Part shown: positions 54,490-64,000 of the stretch, in pieces
How the letters are laid out: each line of letters starts with the position of its first letter
How positions within the stretch are numbered: position 1 is the stretch's first letter
DNA from: Herbidospora mongoliensis
Lineage (GTDB): Bacteria; Actinomycetota; Actinomycetes; Streptosporangiales; Streptosporangiaceae
Reading direction: 5' to 3'
Length of the DNA stretch: 64,000 bases
Assembly: GCF_001570545.1 (NCBI RefSeq)
Contig: NZ_BBXD01000010.1
Location: 62,001-126,000, forward strand
The notes under the pieces: generated by a model
Told to the model about the DNA's origin: nothing
What the model saw: the letters and a program-made list of their open reading frames with translations, nothing else
Databases searched by the model: none
Translations under genes and position numbers: made by a program

Positions 54490-55148
54490 ACTGGCTGATC
54501 GAGTTCTTCGGCAGCGCCGAATACTGGTCCGGCGAAGACGGCATCCCGGTGCGGCTGCTCCAGCACCTCGAATACTCGTTCCTGGCCTTCGCCATCGCCG
54601 CGCTCATCGCGGTCCCGCTCGGCCTGCTCATCGGGCACACCGGCCGGGGCGCGATCGTGGTCGTCGTGGCGGCCAACGCCGCCCGCGCGCTGCCCACGCT
54701 GGGCCTGCTGGTGCTGGTCGTGCTGCTCATCGGCGTCGGCACCCTGTGGCCGGTGCTGATCCCGCTGATCGCGCTGGCGATCCCGCCGATCCTGGTCAAC
54801 ACCTATGAGGGGATCAGGGGCGCCGATCCCGATCTGCGCGACGCCGCATACGGCATGGGCCTGCGGGGAAGTCAGGTGCTGTTCCGGGCGTTGGTGCCTG
54901 TTGCGTTGCCGCTGATCCTCCTGGGTCTGCGGTTGTCCGCCATCACGGTGGTCGCGACGGCGACGGTGGCGGCATATGTCGGGCTTGGGGGGCTGGGGAG
55001 ATACATCATCGACGGCCTGGCGACCAAGAACTACGCCGAGGTGTTCGGGGGAGCGGTGCTCGTGGTCCTGCTGGCTCTGGCCGTACAGACCGGGTTCACG
55101 CTGCTCAACCGGGTAATCGTCTCGCCGGGGGTGCGACAGGTCCGCTAA
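54486..55148 (+). CDS. Osmoprotectant ABC transporter permease 2
   Basis: A 220-residue second permease with the same layout: EYSFLAFAIAALIAVPLGLLIGHTG, LPTLGLLVLVVLLIGVG and the EAA-like loop DLRDAAYGMGLRGSQVLFRALVPVALPLILLGLR, ending YVGLGGLGRYIIDGL. The two permeases probably form a heterodimer. The GTG at 54486 overlaps the previous TGA. Confidence 0.92.
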   Translation: MNWLIEFFGSAEYWSGEDGIPVRLLQHLEYSFLAFAIAALIAVPLGLLIGHTGRGAIVVVVAANAARALPTLGLLVLVVLLIGVGTLWPVLIPLIALAIPPILVNTYEGIRGADPDLRDAAYGMGLRGSQVLFRALVPVALPLILLGLRLSAITVVATATVAAYVGLGGLGRYIIDGLATKNYAEVFGGAVLVVLLALAVQTGFTLLNRVIVSPGVRQVR

Positions 55149-55185
55149 TCTCTACCTATCCCCCCGATTTTGAAGGGAATGTACG

Positions 55186-56103
55186 TTGAAACGAGCATTT
55201 TTCACCGCGGTCGCCGCGGTGTTCGCCCTATCCGCATGCGGTGGAGGTGGCGGCGACCCGTTGACGCAGGCCACCCCGACCGCTCCCGCCGCCACGGGGG
55301 GTTCCGCTCCGGCCGCAACCACGGTCGTCGTCGGCTCCTTCAACTTCCCCGAGAGCGTGCTGCTCGGCTCGATCTACGCGCAGGCCCTCCAGGCCAAGGG
55401 CGTCACCGTCGAGGAGAAGCCCAACATCGGCTCCCGTGAGGTCGTCTTCGACCAGGTCAAGTCCGGCGGCCTGACCCTTCTGCCCGAATACGGCGGCTCC
55501 CTGCTGGCCTTCGTCGACCCGGCCGCCACCGCCAAGTCGACCGACGACGTGATCGCCGCGCTGAAGACCAAGCTCCCGCCGGAGGTGGAGGTCCTCACCC
55601 CCGCCGCCGCCCAGGACGGCAACTCCCTCACGGTCACCAAGGCCTTCGCGACCGAGAAGAGCCTGAAGACGATCGAAGACCTGGCGAAGATCTCCAAGGA
55701 CCTCAAGGTCGGCGGCCCGCCAGAGTTCAAGGAGCGCCAGGAGGCGAACTTCAAGGACACCTACGGCCTGGAGTTCAAGTCGTGGGAGCCCACGGCCGAG
55801 ACCACGGCCGACGCCATCAAGAGCGGCACCGTCCAGGCCGGCAACGTCTTCACGACCGACCCGAAGATCCTGCTCAACGACCTGGTCTCGCTCGAGGACA
55901 ACAAGAACGCCTTCTCCGCCGACAACATCGTCCCGCTGGTGTTCAAGGCCGGGGTCGACGACAACGTCAAGGCCACCCTCGACGCCGTCTCGGCCAAGCT
56001 CACCACCGAGGGCCTGCTCGGACTGATGAAGCGGATCGCCGTCGACAAGGACGACCCGCCCGTGGTCGCCAAGGACTGGCTGACCCAGAACGGCCTCATC
56101 TGA
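55186..56103 (+). CDS. Osmoprotectant-binding lipoprotein (ProX/OpuCC type)
   Basis: A 305-residue lipoprotein: signal KRAFFTAVAAVFALSAC with lipobox LSAC, then a Gly/Thr/Pro linker. The OpuAC-type domain starts VVVGSFNFPESVLLGSIYAQAL and includes GSREVVFDQVKSGGLTLLPEYGG, a choline/betaine-binding family signature. The start is a TTG at 55186 after GAAGGGAA. 37 bp separate it from the permeases. Binds betaine, choline or a similar quaternary amine outside the membrane. Confidence 0.92.
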   Translation: MKRAFFTAVAAVFALSACGGGGGDPLTQATPTAPAATGGSAPAATTVVVGSFNFPESVLLGSIYAQALQAKGVTVEEKPNIGSREVVFDQVKSGGLTLLPEYGGSLLAFVDPAATAKSTDDVIAALKTKLPPEVEVLTPAAAQDGNSLTVTKAFATEKSLKTIEDLAKISKDLKVGGPPEFKERQEANFKDTYGLEFKSWEPTAETTADAIKSGTVQAGNVFTTDPKILLNDLVSLEDNKNAFSADNIVPLVFKAGVDDNVKATLDAVSAKLTTEGLLGLMKRIAVDKDDPPVVAKDWLTQNGLI

Positions 56104-56603
56104 TGACGATTCCGGCGGCGGGCCCTCCCTTCGTGGAAGCGATGGCGCAGCTCGCCGCCGGGGTCGCGGTCATCACCGTCAAAGACGACCGCGACGACGT
56201 CGGCAACACCGTGACGAGCCTGCTGTCGATCTCGGCCGAGCCGCCGACCGTGCTGATCAGCCTGGCGAACGGCAGCTACCTGACCGAACTCCTGCTGCGC
56301 CACGACCGATGGGCCGCGACGCTGCTCAGCGACGGCCAGCAGACCATCGCCTCGCGGTTCGCCACCCCGGGCCGGCCGAGCGCCCGCCTGCTGCTCGCCT
56401 CGGTGGCCCACCATCGGGGTGCCCACTCGCAGGCACTCATCGTCGACGACGGGGTGGCCGCGCTGGAGGCCGAGACCATCACGGTCGTCCCGGCTGGCGA
56501 CCACATGCTGTTCATCGCCCAGGTCACGGCGGTCGACTACGTGGACTCCACGCGACCGCCGCTCACCCGGCTACGTGGCCGTTACCGGCCGGTCAGAATT
56601 TAA
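56103..56603 (+). CDS. Flavin reductase domain protein
   Basis: A 166-residue split-barrel flavin reductase (HpaC-like): FVEAMAQLAAGVAVITVKDD, GNTVTSLLSISAEPPTVLISLANGS, WAATLLSDGQQTIASRFA, and the C-terminal LTRLRGRYRPV (seen in the family as a Tyr/Arg end). It would supply reduced flavin to a monooxygenase; none is next to it. Its ATG shares one base with the stop of the binding protein (TGATG), so it is co-translated with the osmoprotectant operon. It overlaps the convergent SppA-like gene by 4 nt. Confidence 0.87.
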   Translation: MTIPAAGPPFVEAMAQLAAGVAVITVKDDRDDVGNTVTSLLSISAEPPTVLISLANGSYLTELLLRHDRWAATLLSDGQQTIASRFATPGRPSARLLLASVAHHRGAHSQALIVDDGVAALEAETITVVPAGDHMLFIAQVTAVDYVDSTRPPLTRLRGRYRPVRI

Positions 56604-58288
56604 CGGATGACCCAGGTGCCGGGCAGCACCAGCGGCCCGGCGGCCGGCAGGCCCAGGTCGGCGGCGAACGCCGCCAGCGGCCCCCACGCCTCCACCCGGA
56701 TCCGCGTCATCGCGGCCGTCTTGTCCTCGCTCGACTCGGCCGGGATCAGCCGCTCCAGCGGGTTGATCTTCGGGTAGGAGCGCACCGGCGCGTCGGCCGC
56801 GAGGCCGGCCCGCTTGCGCGCCTCGGCCAGCGCGTCTTCCACCCCGCCGAGCTGGTCGACCAGGCCGTTGTCGCGGGCGTCGGCGCCGGTCCAGACCCGG
56901 CCCCTGGCCAGCGACTCTGCCTTGCCGCGCTCCATGCCCCGGCCCTCGGCGACCTTGCCGACGAAGTCGTCGTAGACCCGGTCGAGCCAGGTGTTGATGC
57001 GCGCCCACTGCGAGTCGGAGAACGGCCGCGTCGAGGAGAACATGCCCGCGTTGGCGCCCTCGGCGACGATCTCGGTGGCGATGCCGAGCCGGTCGAGCAG
57101 CCCGCCGAGCACGGCCTTGCCGCCGAACACCCCGATCGAGCCGGTCAGCGTGCCCGGCTGGGCGAAGATCATGTCGGCGGCCATCGCGACGAAGTAGCCA
57201 CCCGAGGCGGCGACGTCGCCCATCGACACCACGACCGGCTTGCCCGCCCGCCGGGCCAGCACGACCTCACGCCAGATCGAGTCGGAGGCGGTGTAGGACC
57301 CGCCGGGGCTGTCGACCCGGAACACGATCGCCTTGACCTTGTCGTCGCGGCGGGCCGCGCGCAGCGCCGCGCTGATCGTGTCGGACCCCATCGCGTTGCC
57401 GCCGCCCAGCGGCGAGCGCCCGCTGCGGCCCAGCCGGATCGCGCCGTGGCCGTGGACCAGCGCGACCACCGACTCACCCGGGTGGGGCATCTTGGGCAGC
57501 TGGGTCTTCGCGTAGCGGGCGACGTACAGAAGAAGCGAACCTTCCGGTACGTGCTCGGCATAGACCTCGTCGCGATACTTCAGCCCGTCGACCAGCCCCG
57601 CCTGGACGGCCTCGTCGCCGTAGAAGGGACCCTGGTCGATGAGTTCGCGCACCCGCTTGAGCTCGAGCCCGCGGCCCTCGGCGATGCCGGCCACGAGCTG
57701 CTCGGTCAGCGACTCGGCCAGCCGGCCGGTCATCTCCTTGTGGGCGTCGGTCATGTGGTCTTGGGTGAACATGTTGGCGGCGGTCTTGTACTGGTGCCGC
57801 TGGCCCACCTGGTAGTCGATGTCGAGTTTGCCGAGCGCGCCCTTCAGGAAGCGCTGCTCGATCGCCACCCCGGTCAGCCCGACGTCGCCCGACGGCTGGA
57901 GGTAGACCTTCTCGAAGGCGCTGGCCAGGTAGTAGGGCACCGTGCCGTTGGCCACCTCGCCGTAGCTGTCGGCCCAGGCCACGGTGAGCTTCCCGGCGGC
58001 CCTGAAGTGGACCACCGCGTTGCGGATCTCCTGGACCAGGGCGAGCCCGAGCGGCTGGCCGCCGATCTTGACGATCAGGCCCTTCACCCGGGGATCGCGG
58101 CGGGCCCGCCGCAGGCCGCCGATGACGTCGCTCAGCCGGGCCCGGCGCATCGACAGCAAGGCCGACAGAGGGTCGGCGGGCGGAGCGTCGGTCAGACCTT
58201 CGGTCAGGTCGAGCTCCAGCATGAGCGGAGAGGTCCGGCGCTGCCGCATCTTGCCGACGGCCTCGATGATCGTCTTGGTCGCGTCCAT
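56600..58288 (-). CDS. sppA: SppA-like serine protease (S49, two-domain)
   Basis: A 562-residue duplicated S49 peptidase. The C-terminal half has the nucleophile Ser in MGDVAASGGYFVAMAAD and VDSPGGSYTASDSIW; the N-terminal half has VKGLIVKIGG and AWADSYGEVANGTVPYYLAS, containing the Lys-bearing region EKVYLQPSGDVGLTG. The layout is that of the 67-kDa SppA, but no membrane helix is visible, so it may be cytoplasmic or peripheral. It degrades signal peptides or other short peptides in relatives. ATG at 58288 is preferred; a GTG one codon earlier adds a Met. Confidence 0.92.
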   Translation of the reverse strand: MDATKTIIEAVGKMRQRRTSPLMLELDLTEGLTDAPPADPLSALLSMRRARLSDVIGGLRRARRDPRVKGLIVKIGGQPLGLALVQEIRNAVVHFRAAGKLTVAWADSYGEVANGTVPYYLASAFEKVYLQPSGDVGLTGVAIEQRFLKGALGKLDIDYQVGQRHQYKTAANMFTQDHMTDAHKEMTGRLAESLTEQLVAGIAEGRGLELKRVRELIDQGPFYGDEAVQAGLVDGLKYRDEVYAEHVPEGSLLLYVARYAKTQLPKMPHPGESVVALVHGHGAIRLGRSGRSPLGGGNAMGSDTISAALRAARRDDKVKAIVFRVDSPGGSYTASDSIWREVVLARRAGKPVVVSMGDVAASGGYFVAMAADMIFAQPGTLTGSIGVFGGKAVLGGLLDRLGIATEIVAEGANAGMFSSTRPFSDSQWARINTWLDRVYDDFVGKVAEGRGMERGKAESLARGRVWTGADARDNGLVDQLGGVEDALAEARKRAGLAADAPVRSYPKINPLERLIPAESSEDKTAAMTRIRVEAWGPLAAFAADLGLPAAGPLVLPGTWVIR

Positions 58289-58305
58289 CACCCCACACTA
58301 AGCGA

Positions 58306-58336
58306 AACGGCCCCGCGCACAGGGCGCGGAGCCGTT
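58306..58336. terminator. Terminator after the chitinase
   Basis: AACGGC-C-CCGCGC (58306-58318) pairs with GCGCGG-A-GCCGTT (58324-58336) with one internal mismatch. Lies between the chitinase stop and the SppA start. Confidence 0.75.
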
Positions 58337-58353
58337 CAGCCGTCAGAGGATGG

Positions 58354-59973
<1,620 letters not shown>

Positions 59974-59996
59974 GGAACGCTCCCGGGGGTAATTCT

Positions 59997-60011
59997 TAGG
60001 AAAGTTTCCTA
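59997..60011. promoter_or_regulatory. Chitinase operator-like palindrome
   Basis: TAGGAAAGTTTCCTA has perfect 7-bp arms around one G, just upstream of the chitinase ribosome site. It does not match the DasR site form, so a different repressor is likely. Confidence 0.6.
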
Positions 60012-60097
60012 TTAGTACGCCCGAGGCTAAGGCCATGGTCTGACGTCGGTCAACGTTCTCGTAAGGGGGTTAATCTGCGCTTAAGGTACACATAAGA

Positions 60098-60119
60098 AAG
60101 GGCCCCCGAAGGGGCCCTT
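60098..60119 (-). terminator. Terminator after glgB
   Basis: AAGGGCCCC (60098-60106) pairs perfectly with GGGGCCCTT (60111-60119), loop 4. It abuts the glgB stop at 60121 and ends the treS-mak-glgB operon. Confidence 0.85.
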
Positions 60120-60120
60120 G

Positions 60121-62265
60121 TCAAACCTGCTTACGGAGCCAGACGGTGCCGAGCGGGGGAACCCGCAGCCGCACCGAATAGGGCAGCCCGTGGCGCCCGA
60201 CCTCGGTCGCCACCACGCCGCCGAGGTTGCCGACACCGCTGCCGGCGTATTCGTAGGCGTCGGTGTTGAGGACCTCGGTCCAGGTGCCGCCCTCGGGCAG
60301 GCCCAGGTGGTAGTCCTCGTGGGGCCCGCCGGAGAAGTTCGTCACGCAGGCCAGCGCCGACCCGTCGGTCCCGTAGCGGACGAACGAGAACACGTTCCCG
60401 GCGAAGTCGTCGGCGTCGATCCAGCGGAACCCGTCGGGGGTGTCGTCCTGGGTGTAGAGCGCGGGGGTCTGCTTGTAGATCCCGTTCAGGTCGCGCACCA
60501 GGTTCTGCACGCCCCGGTGGAAGTCGAAGTCGAGCATCCACCAGTCGAGGCCCTTGGACTCCGACCACTCGCTGCCCTGGCCGAACTCGCCGCCCATGAA
60601 CAGCAGCTGCTTGCCGGGGTGGGCCCACATGAAGGCGTAGAGGGCGCGCAGGTTGGCGAAGCGCTGCCACTCGTCGCCGGGCATCTTGCCCAGCAGCGAG
60701 CCTTTCAGGTGGACGACCTCGTCGTGGGACAGCGGCAGCACGAAGTGCTCGGAGTGGGCGTACATCAGCGAGAACGTGAGCTGGTGGTGGTGATACTGAC
60801 GGTAGACCGGCTCGTGGGCGAGGTAGGCCAGAGTGTCGTGCATCCAGCCCATGTTCCACTTGAAGCCGAAGCCGAGACCGCCCAGGTGCACGGGCTGCGA
60901 GACGCCGGGCCACGCGGTCGACTCCTCGGCGATCGTGACGATCCCCGGCGACTCGCGGTAGGCGACGGCGTTCATCTCCTTGAGGAACTCGATCGCGTCG
61001 AGGTTCTCGCGGCCGCCGAACTCGTTGGGGGTCCACTCGCCTTCGCGGCGGGAGTAGTCGAGGTAGAGCATCGAGGCCACGGCGTCGACCCGCAGGCCGT
61101 CGATGTGGAACTCACGCAGCCAGTAGACCGCGTTGGCGACCAGGAAGTTCCTCACCTCGCGGCGGCCGAAGTCGAACACGTAGGTGCCCCAGTCGGGGTG
61201 CTCGCCCCGGTGGGGGTCGGCGTGCTCGTACAGGGGAGTGCCGTCGAAGCGCGCCAGGGCCCATTCGTCCATCGGGAAGTGGGCGGGCACCCAGTCGACG
61301 ATGACCCCGACGCCGGCCTGGTGCAGCGCGTCGACCAGGACGCGGAACTCGTCGGGGGTGCCGAACCGGGAGGTCGGCGCGTAGTAGGAGGTCACCTGGT
61401 AGCCCCACGAGCCGCCGAAGGGGTGTTCGGCGACCGGCATGAACTCGACGTGGGTGAAACCCATCTCCGTCACGTACGCGGTGAGCTGGTCGGCGAGTTC
61501 GAGGTAGGACAGCCCCGGGCGCCAGGAGCCCAGGTGCACCTCGTAGGTCGACATCGGCTCCTTGAGCACGTCGCGGGCCGGACGGGCGGCCATCCACTCC
61601 TCGTCGTTCCACGAGTAGGTGGTCTCGTCGACGACCGAGGCGGTCAGCGGCGGCACCTCGGTGCGCCGCGCCATCGGGTCGGCCTTGCCCCGCCACACCC
61701 CGTCGACGCCCAGGATCTCGAACTTGTAGCGGGTCCCGGCCCCCACGCCGGGGATGAACAGCTCCCACACCCCGGACGACCCCAGCGACCGCATCGGGTG
61801 GCCGCCGCCGTTCCAGTGGTTGAAGTCGCCGATCATCCGTACACCCAGGGCGTTGGGCGCCCACACGGCGAACGCGGTGCCCTCTTCGTCTTCATGGATG
61901 AGCGGCCGCGCGCCGAGCACCTCCCACAGGCGCTCGTGGCGGCCCTCGCCGATCAGGTGCAGGTCGACCTCGCCGAGCGTCGGCCAGTGGCGGTAGGGGT
62001 CGCCGGCCTCGACGGCGTCGGCGCCCTCGTATTTGACCCGCAGGCGGTAGACCGGGATCTTGTCCAATCCTTCGAGGAGGGTCTCGAAGATCCCGAACTC
62101 GACGTGCTCCAGCGCATGGACCTCGCCGTCGACCAGCGCCTCGACCTTCTCCGCGAACGGCCGCAGCACCCGGATGACCACGCCCTCGCCCGTCATATGG
62201 GCGCCCAGGATCGAATGGGGGTCGTGGTGGGCACCCCCGGCGAGGCGGTCCAAGTCGTTGCTCAT
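60121..62265 (-). CDS. glgB: 1,4-alpha-glucan branching enzyme
   Basis: A 714-residue GH13 branching enzyme that forms alpha-1,6 branches in glycogen-like glucan. The N-terminal CBM48-type region has [24 protein letters not shown]13 regions are [26 protein letters not shown] (nucleophile Asp), ESTAWPG (acid Glu) and [10 protein letters not shown] (Asp). It is the last gene of a treS-mak-glgB operon, where maltose-1-phosphate made by maltokinase feeds GlgE and the glucan is branched by this enzyme. The ATG is 10 bp after the mak stop. Confidence 0.96.
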   Translation of the reverse strand: MSNDLDRLAGGAHHDPHSILGAHMTGEGVVIRVLRPFAEKVEALVDGEVHALEHVEFGIFETLLEGLDKIPVYRLRVKYEGADAVEAGDPYRHWPTLGEVDLHLIGEGRHERLWEVLGARPLIHEDEEGTAFAVWAPNALGVRMIGDFNHWNGGGHPMRSLGSSGVWELFIPGVGAGTRYKFEILGVDGVWRGKADPMARRTEVPPLTASVVDETTYSWNDEEWMAARPARDVLKEPMSTYEVHLGSWRPGLSYLELADQLTAYVTEMGFTHVEFMPVAEHPFGGSWGYQVTSYYAPTSRFGTPDEFRVLVDALHQAGVGVIVDWVPAHFPMDEWALARFDGTPLYEHADPHRGEHPDWGTYVFDFGRREVRNFLVANAVYWLREFHIDGLRVDAVASMLYLDYSRREGEWTPNEFGGRENLDAIEFLKEMNAVAYRESPGIVTIAEESTAWPGVSQPVHLGGLGFGFKWNMGWMHDTLAYLAHEPVYRQYHHHQLTFSLMYAHSEHFVLPLSHDEVVHLKGSLLGKMPGDEWQRFANLRALYAFMWAHPGKQLLFMGGEFGQGSEWSESKGLDWWMLDFDFHRGVQNLVRDLNGIYKQTPALYTQDDTPDGFRWIDADDFAGNVFSFVRYGTDGSALACVTNFSGGPHEDYHLGLPEGGTWTEVLNTDAYEYAGSGVGNLGGVVATEVGRHGLPYSVRLRVPPLGTVWLRKQV

Positions 62266-62275
62266 ATTCCAACTC

Positions 62276-63625
62276 TCAATGTTTCGTGGTGAACGCCGCC
62301 AGGGGGATCGGCAGCCAGGACGGCCGGTTGCGCGCCTCGTAGACCACTTCGTAAACGGCCTTGGCGAGCTCCAGGGCGCGCATCATCACGACGTCGGCGG
62401 GGCGCAGGTCGCCGCCCGACTTCGTGTAACCGGACAGGAACGCGGCGCGGTTGCGGACCGCCCACTCCTCGGCCCGGTCTTCCAGCGTCTCCGCGTCGGG
62501 GTGGTCGGCGAGCAGGTGGCGGGCGGCGTACTCGAAAGAGCGCAGCATGCCCGCGACGTCCCGCAGCGGCGAGTGGAGCGCGCGGCGCTCGGCCAGCGGC
62601 TGCCCCGGTTCACCCTCGAAGTCCAGCACGATCCAGTCGGTCATGCTCCGCATGACCTGACCGAGATGGTAGTCCCCGTGCACGCGTTGCGCCGGCACGG
62701 GTTCGTCGATGGCGGCCAGCAGGTCGTACGCCTCCCGCGCCACGTCGGCGTGGTCGGCCAGCGACGGGACCTCCTCGACCGCCCGTTCCAGCGAGGCCCG
62801 GAACCCCTCGGCCAACGCGCGCATCTCGTCGGGATCGAGGGTGCCGGACCCGAAGGCCTCGCGCATCTCCCGATGGACCTCGGCGGTGGCGATGCCGAGC
62901 CGTTCGGCCTCGGCGGCGAAGTCGCCCCCGGCGTCGCCCGCGGTCACCTCGCGGGGCGAGGCGTAGAGATCGCGGACGCTGGTCAGCGCCATCGCCCAGC
63001 CCTCGCTGGCGCCCCCGAGGAACGCCTGCATGATCGCCAGGGTGGTGGACTCTCCGTCGATCTCCCCCTGGATCCAGCCGAACGGCCGGGCCACGTGGTG
63101 GGACCCCTCGCCGGCCAGCGCGCTGACGATCTCCAGTTCGGGATTCATCCCCGGGACGACCACGCGGAACATCTTGAGGATGTACTGGTCGCCGAAGACG
63201 ATCGAGGTGTTGGACTGCTCGGCGGTCATCACCAGGCTGCGCTGGGAGGTGTCGATCTCCACGTCGGCCGCGCGGTGGAAGGTCAGCGGGCCGACGGTCG
63301 CGTCGTCGGCGATGCCGTTGAGCAGCCGGCCCATGAGTTCGGCGTCGTGAGCGGCGTCGTACACGTCGCGTTCGCGGCCGTCCCACTCGCAACGGCCGAT
63401 GTAGACGTGGCGCAACCTGCTGTTCAGCGTGTCGCGCAGCCCCAGCAGGAGCTGATATCGGGTCGTGCGCTCACCCTGGCGCACCGAGATGATCAAGTGG
63501 GCCAGGGCGGGGTCGCCGTCCATGAGCGGGACGGTTGACACGATCGACAGATCGTCGATCGGCCGCCCCTTACCGGCGAACCATCGTTGATCGGGGATCC
63601 ATCCGGTAAGGAGCTCGGCAAGCAC
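62276..63625 (-). CDS. mak: Maltokinase
   Basis: A 449-residue kinase with an eukaryotic-like fold that phosphorylates maltose to maltose-1-phosphate with ATP. It has [15 protein letters not shown] at the N-terminus (the Mak cap), [19 protein letters not shown] (Lys and Glu), [11 protein letters not shown] (catalytic Asp) and [17 protein letters not shown] (metal Asp). Begins at a GTG, 3 bp after the treS stop, with GGAGGA overlapping the treS end. In many actinobacteria treS and mak are fused; here they are separate. Confidence 0.95.
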   Translation of the reverse strand: MLAELLTGWIPDQRWFAGKGRPIDDLSIVSTVPLMDGDPALAHLIISVRQGERTTRYQLLLGLRDTLNSRLRHVYIGRCEWDGRERDVYDAAHDAELMGRLLNGIADDATVGPLTFHRAADVEIDTSQRSLVMTAEQSNTSIVFGDQYILKMFRVVVPGMNPELEIVSALAGEGSHHVARPFGWIQGEIDGESTTLAIMQAFLGGASEGWAMALTSVRDLYASPREVTAGDAGGDFAAEAERLGIATAEVHREMREAFGSGTLDPDEMRALAEGFRASLERAVEEVPSLADHADVAREAYDLLAAIDEPVPAQRVHGDYHLGQVMRSMTDWIVLDFEGEPGQPLAERRALHSPLRDVAGMLRSFEYAARHLLADHPDAETLEDRAEEWAVRNRAAFLSGYTKSGGDLRPADVVMMRALELAKAVYEVVYEARNRPSWLPIPLAAFTTKH

Positions 63626-63628
63626 TTT

Positions 63629-64000
63629 CTAATCCTCCCGGGACGACGGCGGGATGGTGAACCAATAGAACCCATGCCCCGGGAGCGTCAAAAGATACGG
63701 AAGTTCGCCAATCGGGGGGAACGGGACGTTACCCGTCGCCTCAATGGGTGAAACCCCCTCGAATCGGCGCAGGTCGAGCTCCACCGGCTGGGGGAAGCGC
63801 GACAGGTTGTTGACGCACAGCACCCGGTCGTCACCCAGTTCCCGGACGAACGCCAGCACGCTCGGGTTCGAGGAGTTGAGCTCGGTGAAGTCGCCCAGCC
63901 CGAAGACGGGGTGACGCTTGCGGATCTCGATCATCCGCTTGGTGAAGTGGAGCAGCGAGCCGGAGTGCTTCTGCTGCGCCTCGACGTTGATCGCCTGGTA
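63629..64000 (-). CDS. treS: Trehalose synthase, C-terminal part (runs off the window)
   Basis: The last ~123 residues of a leftward gene whose start is outside. MIEIRKRHPVFGLGDFTELN, SNPSVLAFVRELGDDRVLCVNNLSRFPQPVELDL and LPYLLTLPGHGFYWF match the C-terminus of TreS, which interconverts trehalose and maltose. The following maltokinase and branching enzyme are its usual partners. The catalytic GH13 domain is beyond the edge, so activity cannot be judged. Confidence 0.9.
   Translation of the reverse strand, partial: YQAINVEAQQKHSGSLLHFTKRMIEIRKRHPVFGLGDFTELNSSNPSVLAFVRELGDDRVLCVNNLSRFPQPVELDLRRFEGVSPIEATGNVPFPPIGELPYLLTLPGHGFYWFTIPPSSRED

Overview
The window is high-GC DNA with densely packed, often overlapping genes and frequent GTG/TTG starts, typical of a filamentous actinomycete. 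The gene set (Kgd-type 2-oxoglutarate decarboxylase with a DUF6104 neighbour, the TreS-maltokinase-GlgB trehalose-to-glucan genes, a CebR-type cellulase operator, a KstR-type steroid/lipid regulon, secreted CBM2 glycoside hydrolases) fits the Streptosporangiales, e.g. a Nonomuraea/Herbidospora/Streptosporangium relative. That placement is inference; there is no rRNA or tRNA in the window. No prophage, insertion sequence, CRISPR array or biosynthetic gene cluster was recognised.

Layout. 1-4.7 kb: start of a DUF6104 gene, kgd and a B3/B4-domain protein. 4.7-7.3 kb: a secreted GH9 cellulase behind a perfect CebR palindrome. 7.4-11.2 kb: MBL-fold hydrolase, a 26-codon ORF coupled to an FMN reductase, a DapB-like dehydrogenase and a hydroxyacyl-CoA/hydroxysteroid-type SDR. 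11.2-22.8 kb: a large secreted ThuA/PQQ-sugar-dehydrogenase/discoidin protein, a ROK regulator and a divergent sugar operon (RbsA/RbsC/SBP ABC transporter, Gfo/Idh/MocA dehydrogenase, TIM-barrel isomerase) ending in a strong terminator. A 97-nt nested inverted repeat sits inside that operon. 22.8-29.6 kb: cupin, aldo/keto reductase, NTF2-like protein, secreted SGNH esterase with five 59-residue FG-GAP-like repeats, a P450, and an ECF sigma/membrane partner pair. 29.6-38.2 kb: an ADH-ferredoxin-PPOX operon, a GT4/methyltransferase/toroid-protein operon, GDP-mannose dehydratase, a small secreted protein and a CYP125/142-like P450. 38.3-43.3 kb: a complete non-phosphorylative L-fucose-type pathway with its GntR regulator at 44.5-45.2 kb. 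45.2-51.2 kb: a steroid side-chain module (MBL hydrolase, FadA5-like thiolase, KstR-like TetR, ChsE1/ChsE2 acyl-CoA dehydrogenases, a decayed ChsH2 region and an altered ChsH1). 51.2-56.6 kb: a sigma-like protein with a C-terminal membrane anchor, an osmoprotectant ABC transporter (ProV/W/W/X type) and a flavin reductase. 56.6-64 kb: SppA-like protease, GH18 chitinase, and glgB-mak-treS.

Three regulatory themes tie dispersed genes together. (1) Palindromes of the KstR form TnnAACnnGTTnnA lie before five or six dispersed transcription units, including the local kstR-like gene, and one perfect KstR2-form site (AnCAAGnnCTTGnT) precedes an MBL hydrolase. (2) A palindrome AGACATCCGATGTCT before the GntR gene recurs twice in front of the fucose operon 7 kb away, so regulator and target can be matched from sequence alone. 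(3) Secreted carbohydrate enzymes each carry their own operator: CebR type, GAGAGCGCTCTC type, and TAGGAAAGTTTCCTA. The most unusual items are the mutarotase-aldo/keto reductase fusion, the eroding chsH2-chsH1 end of the steroid operon, the nested structured element at 21555-21651, and the membrane-tethered sigma-like protein.
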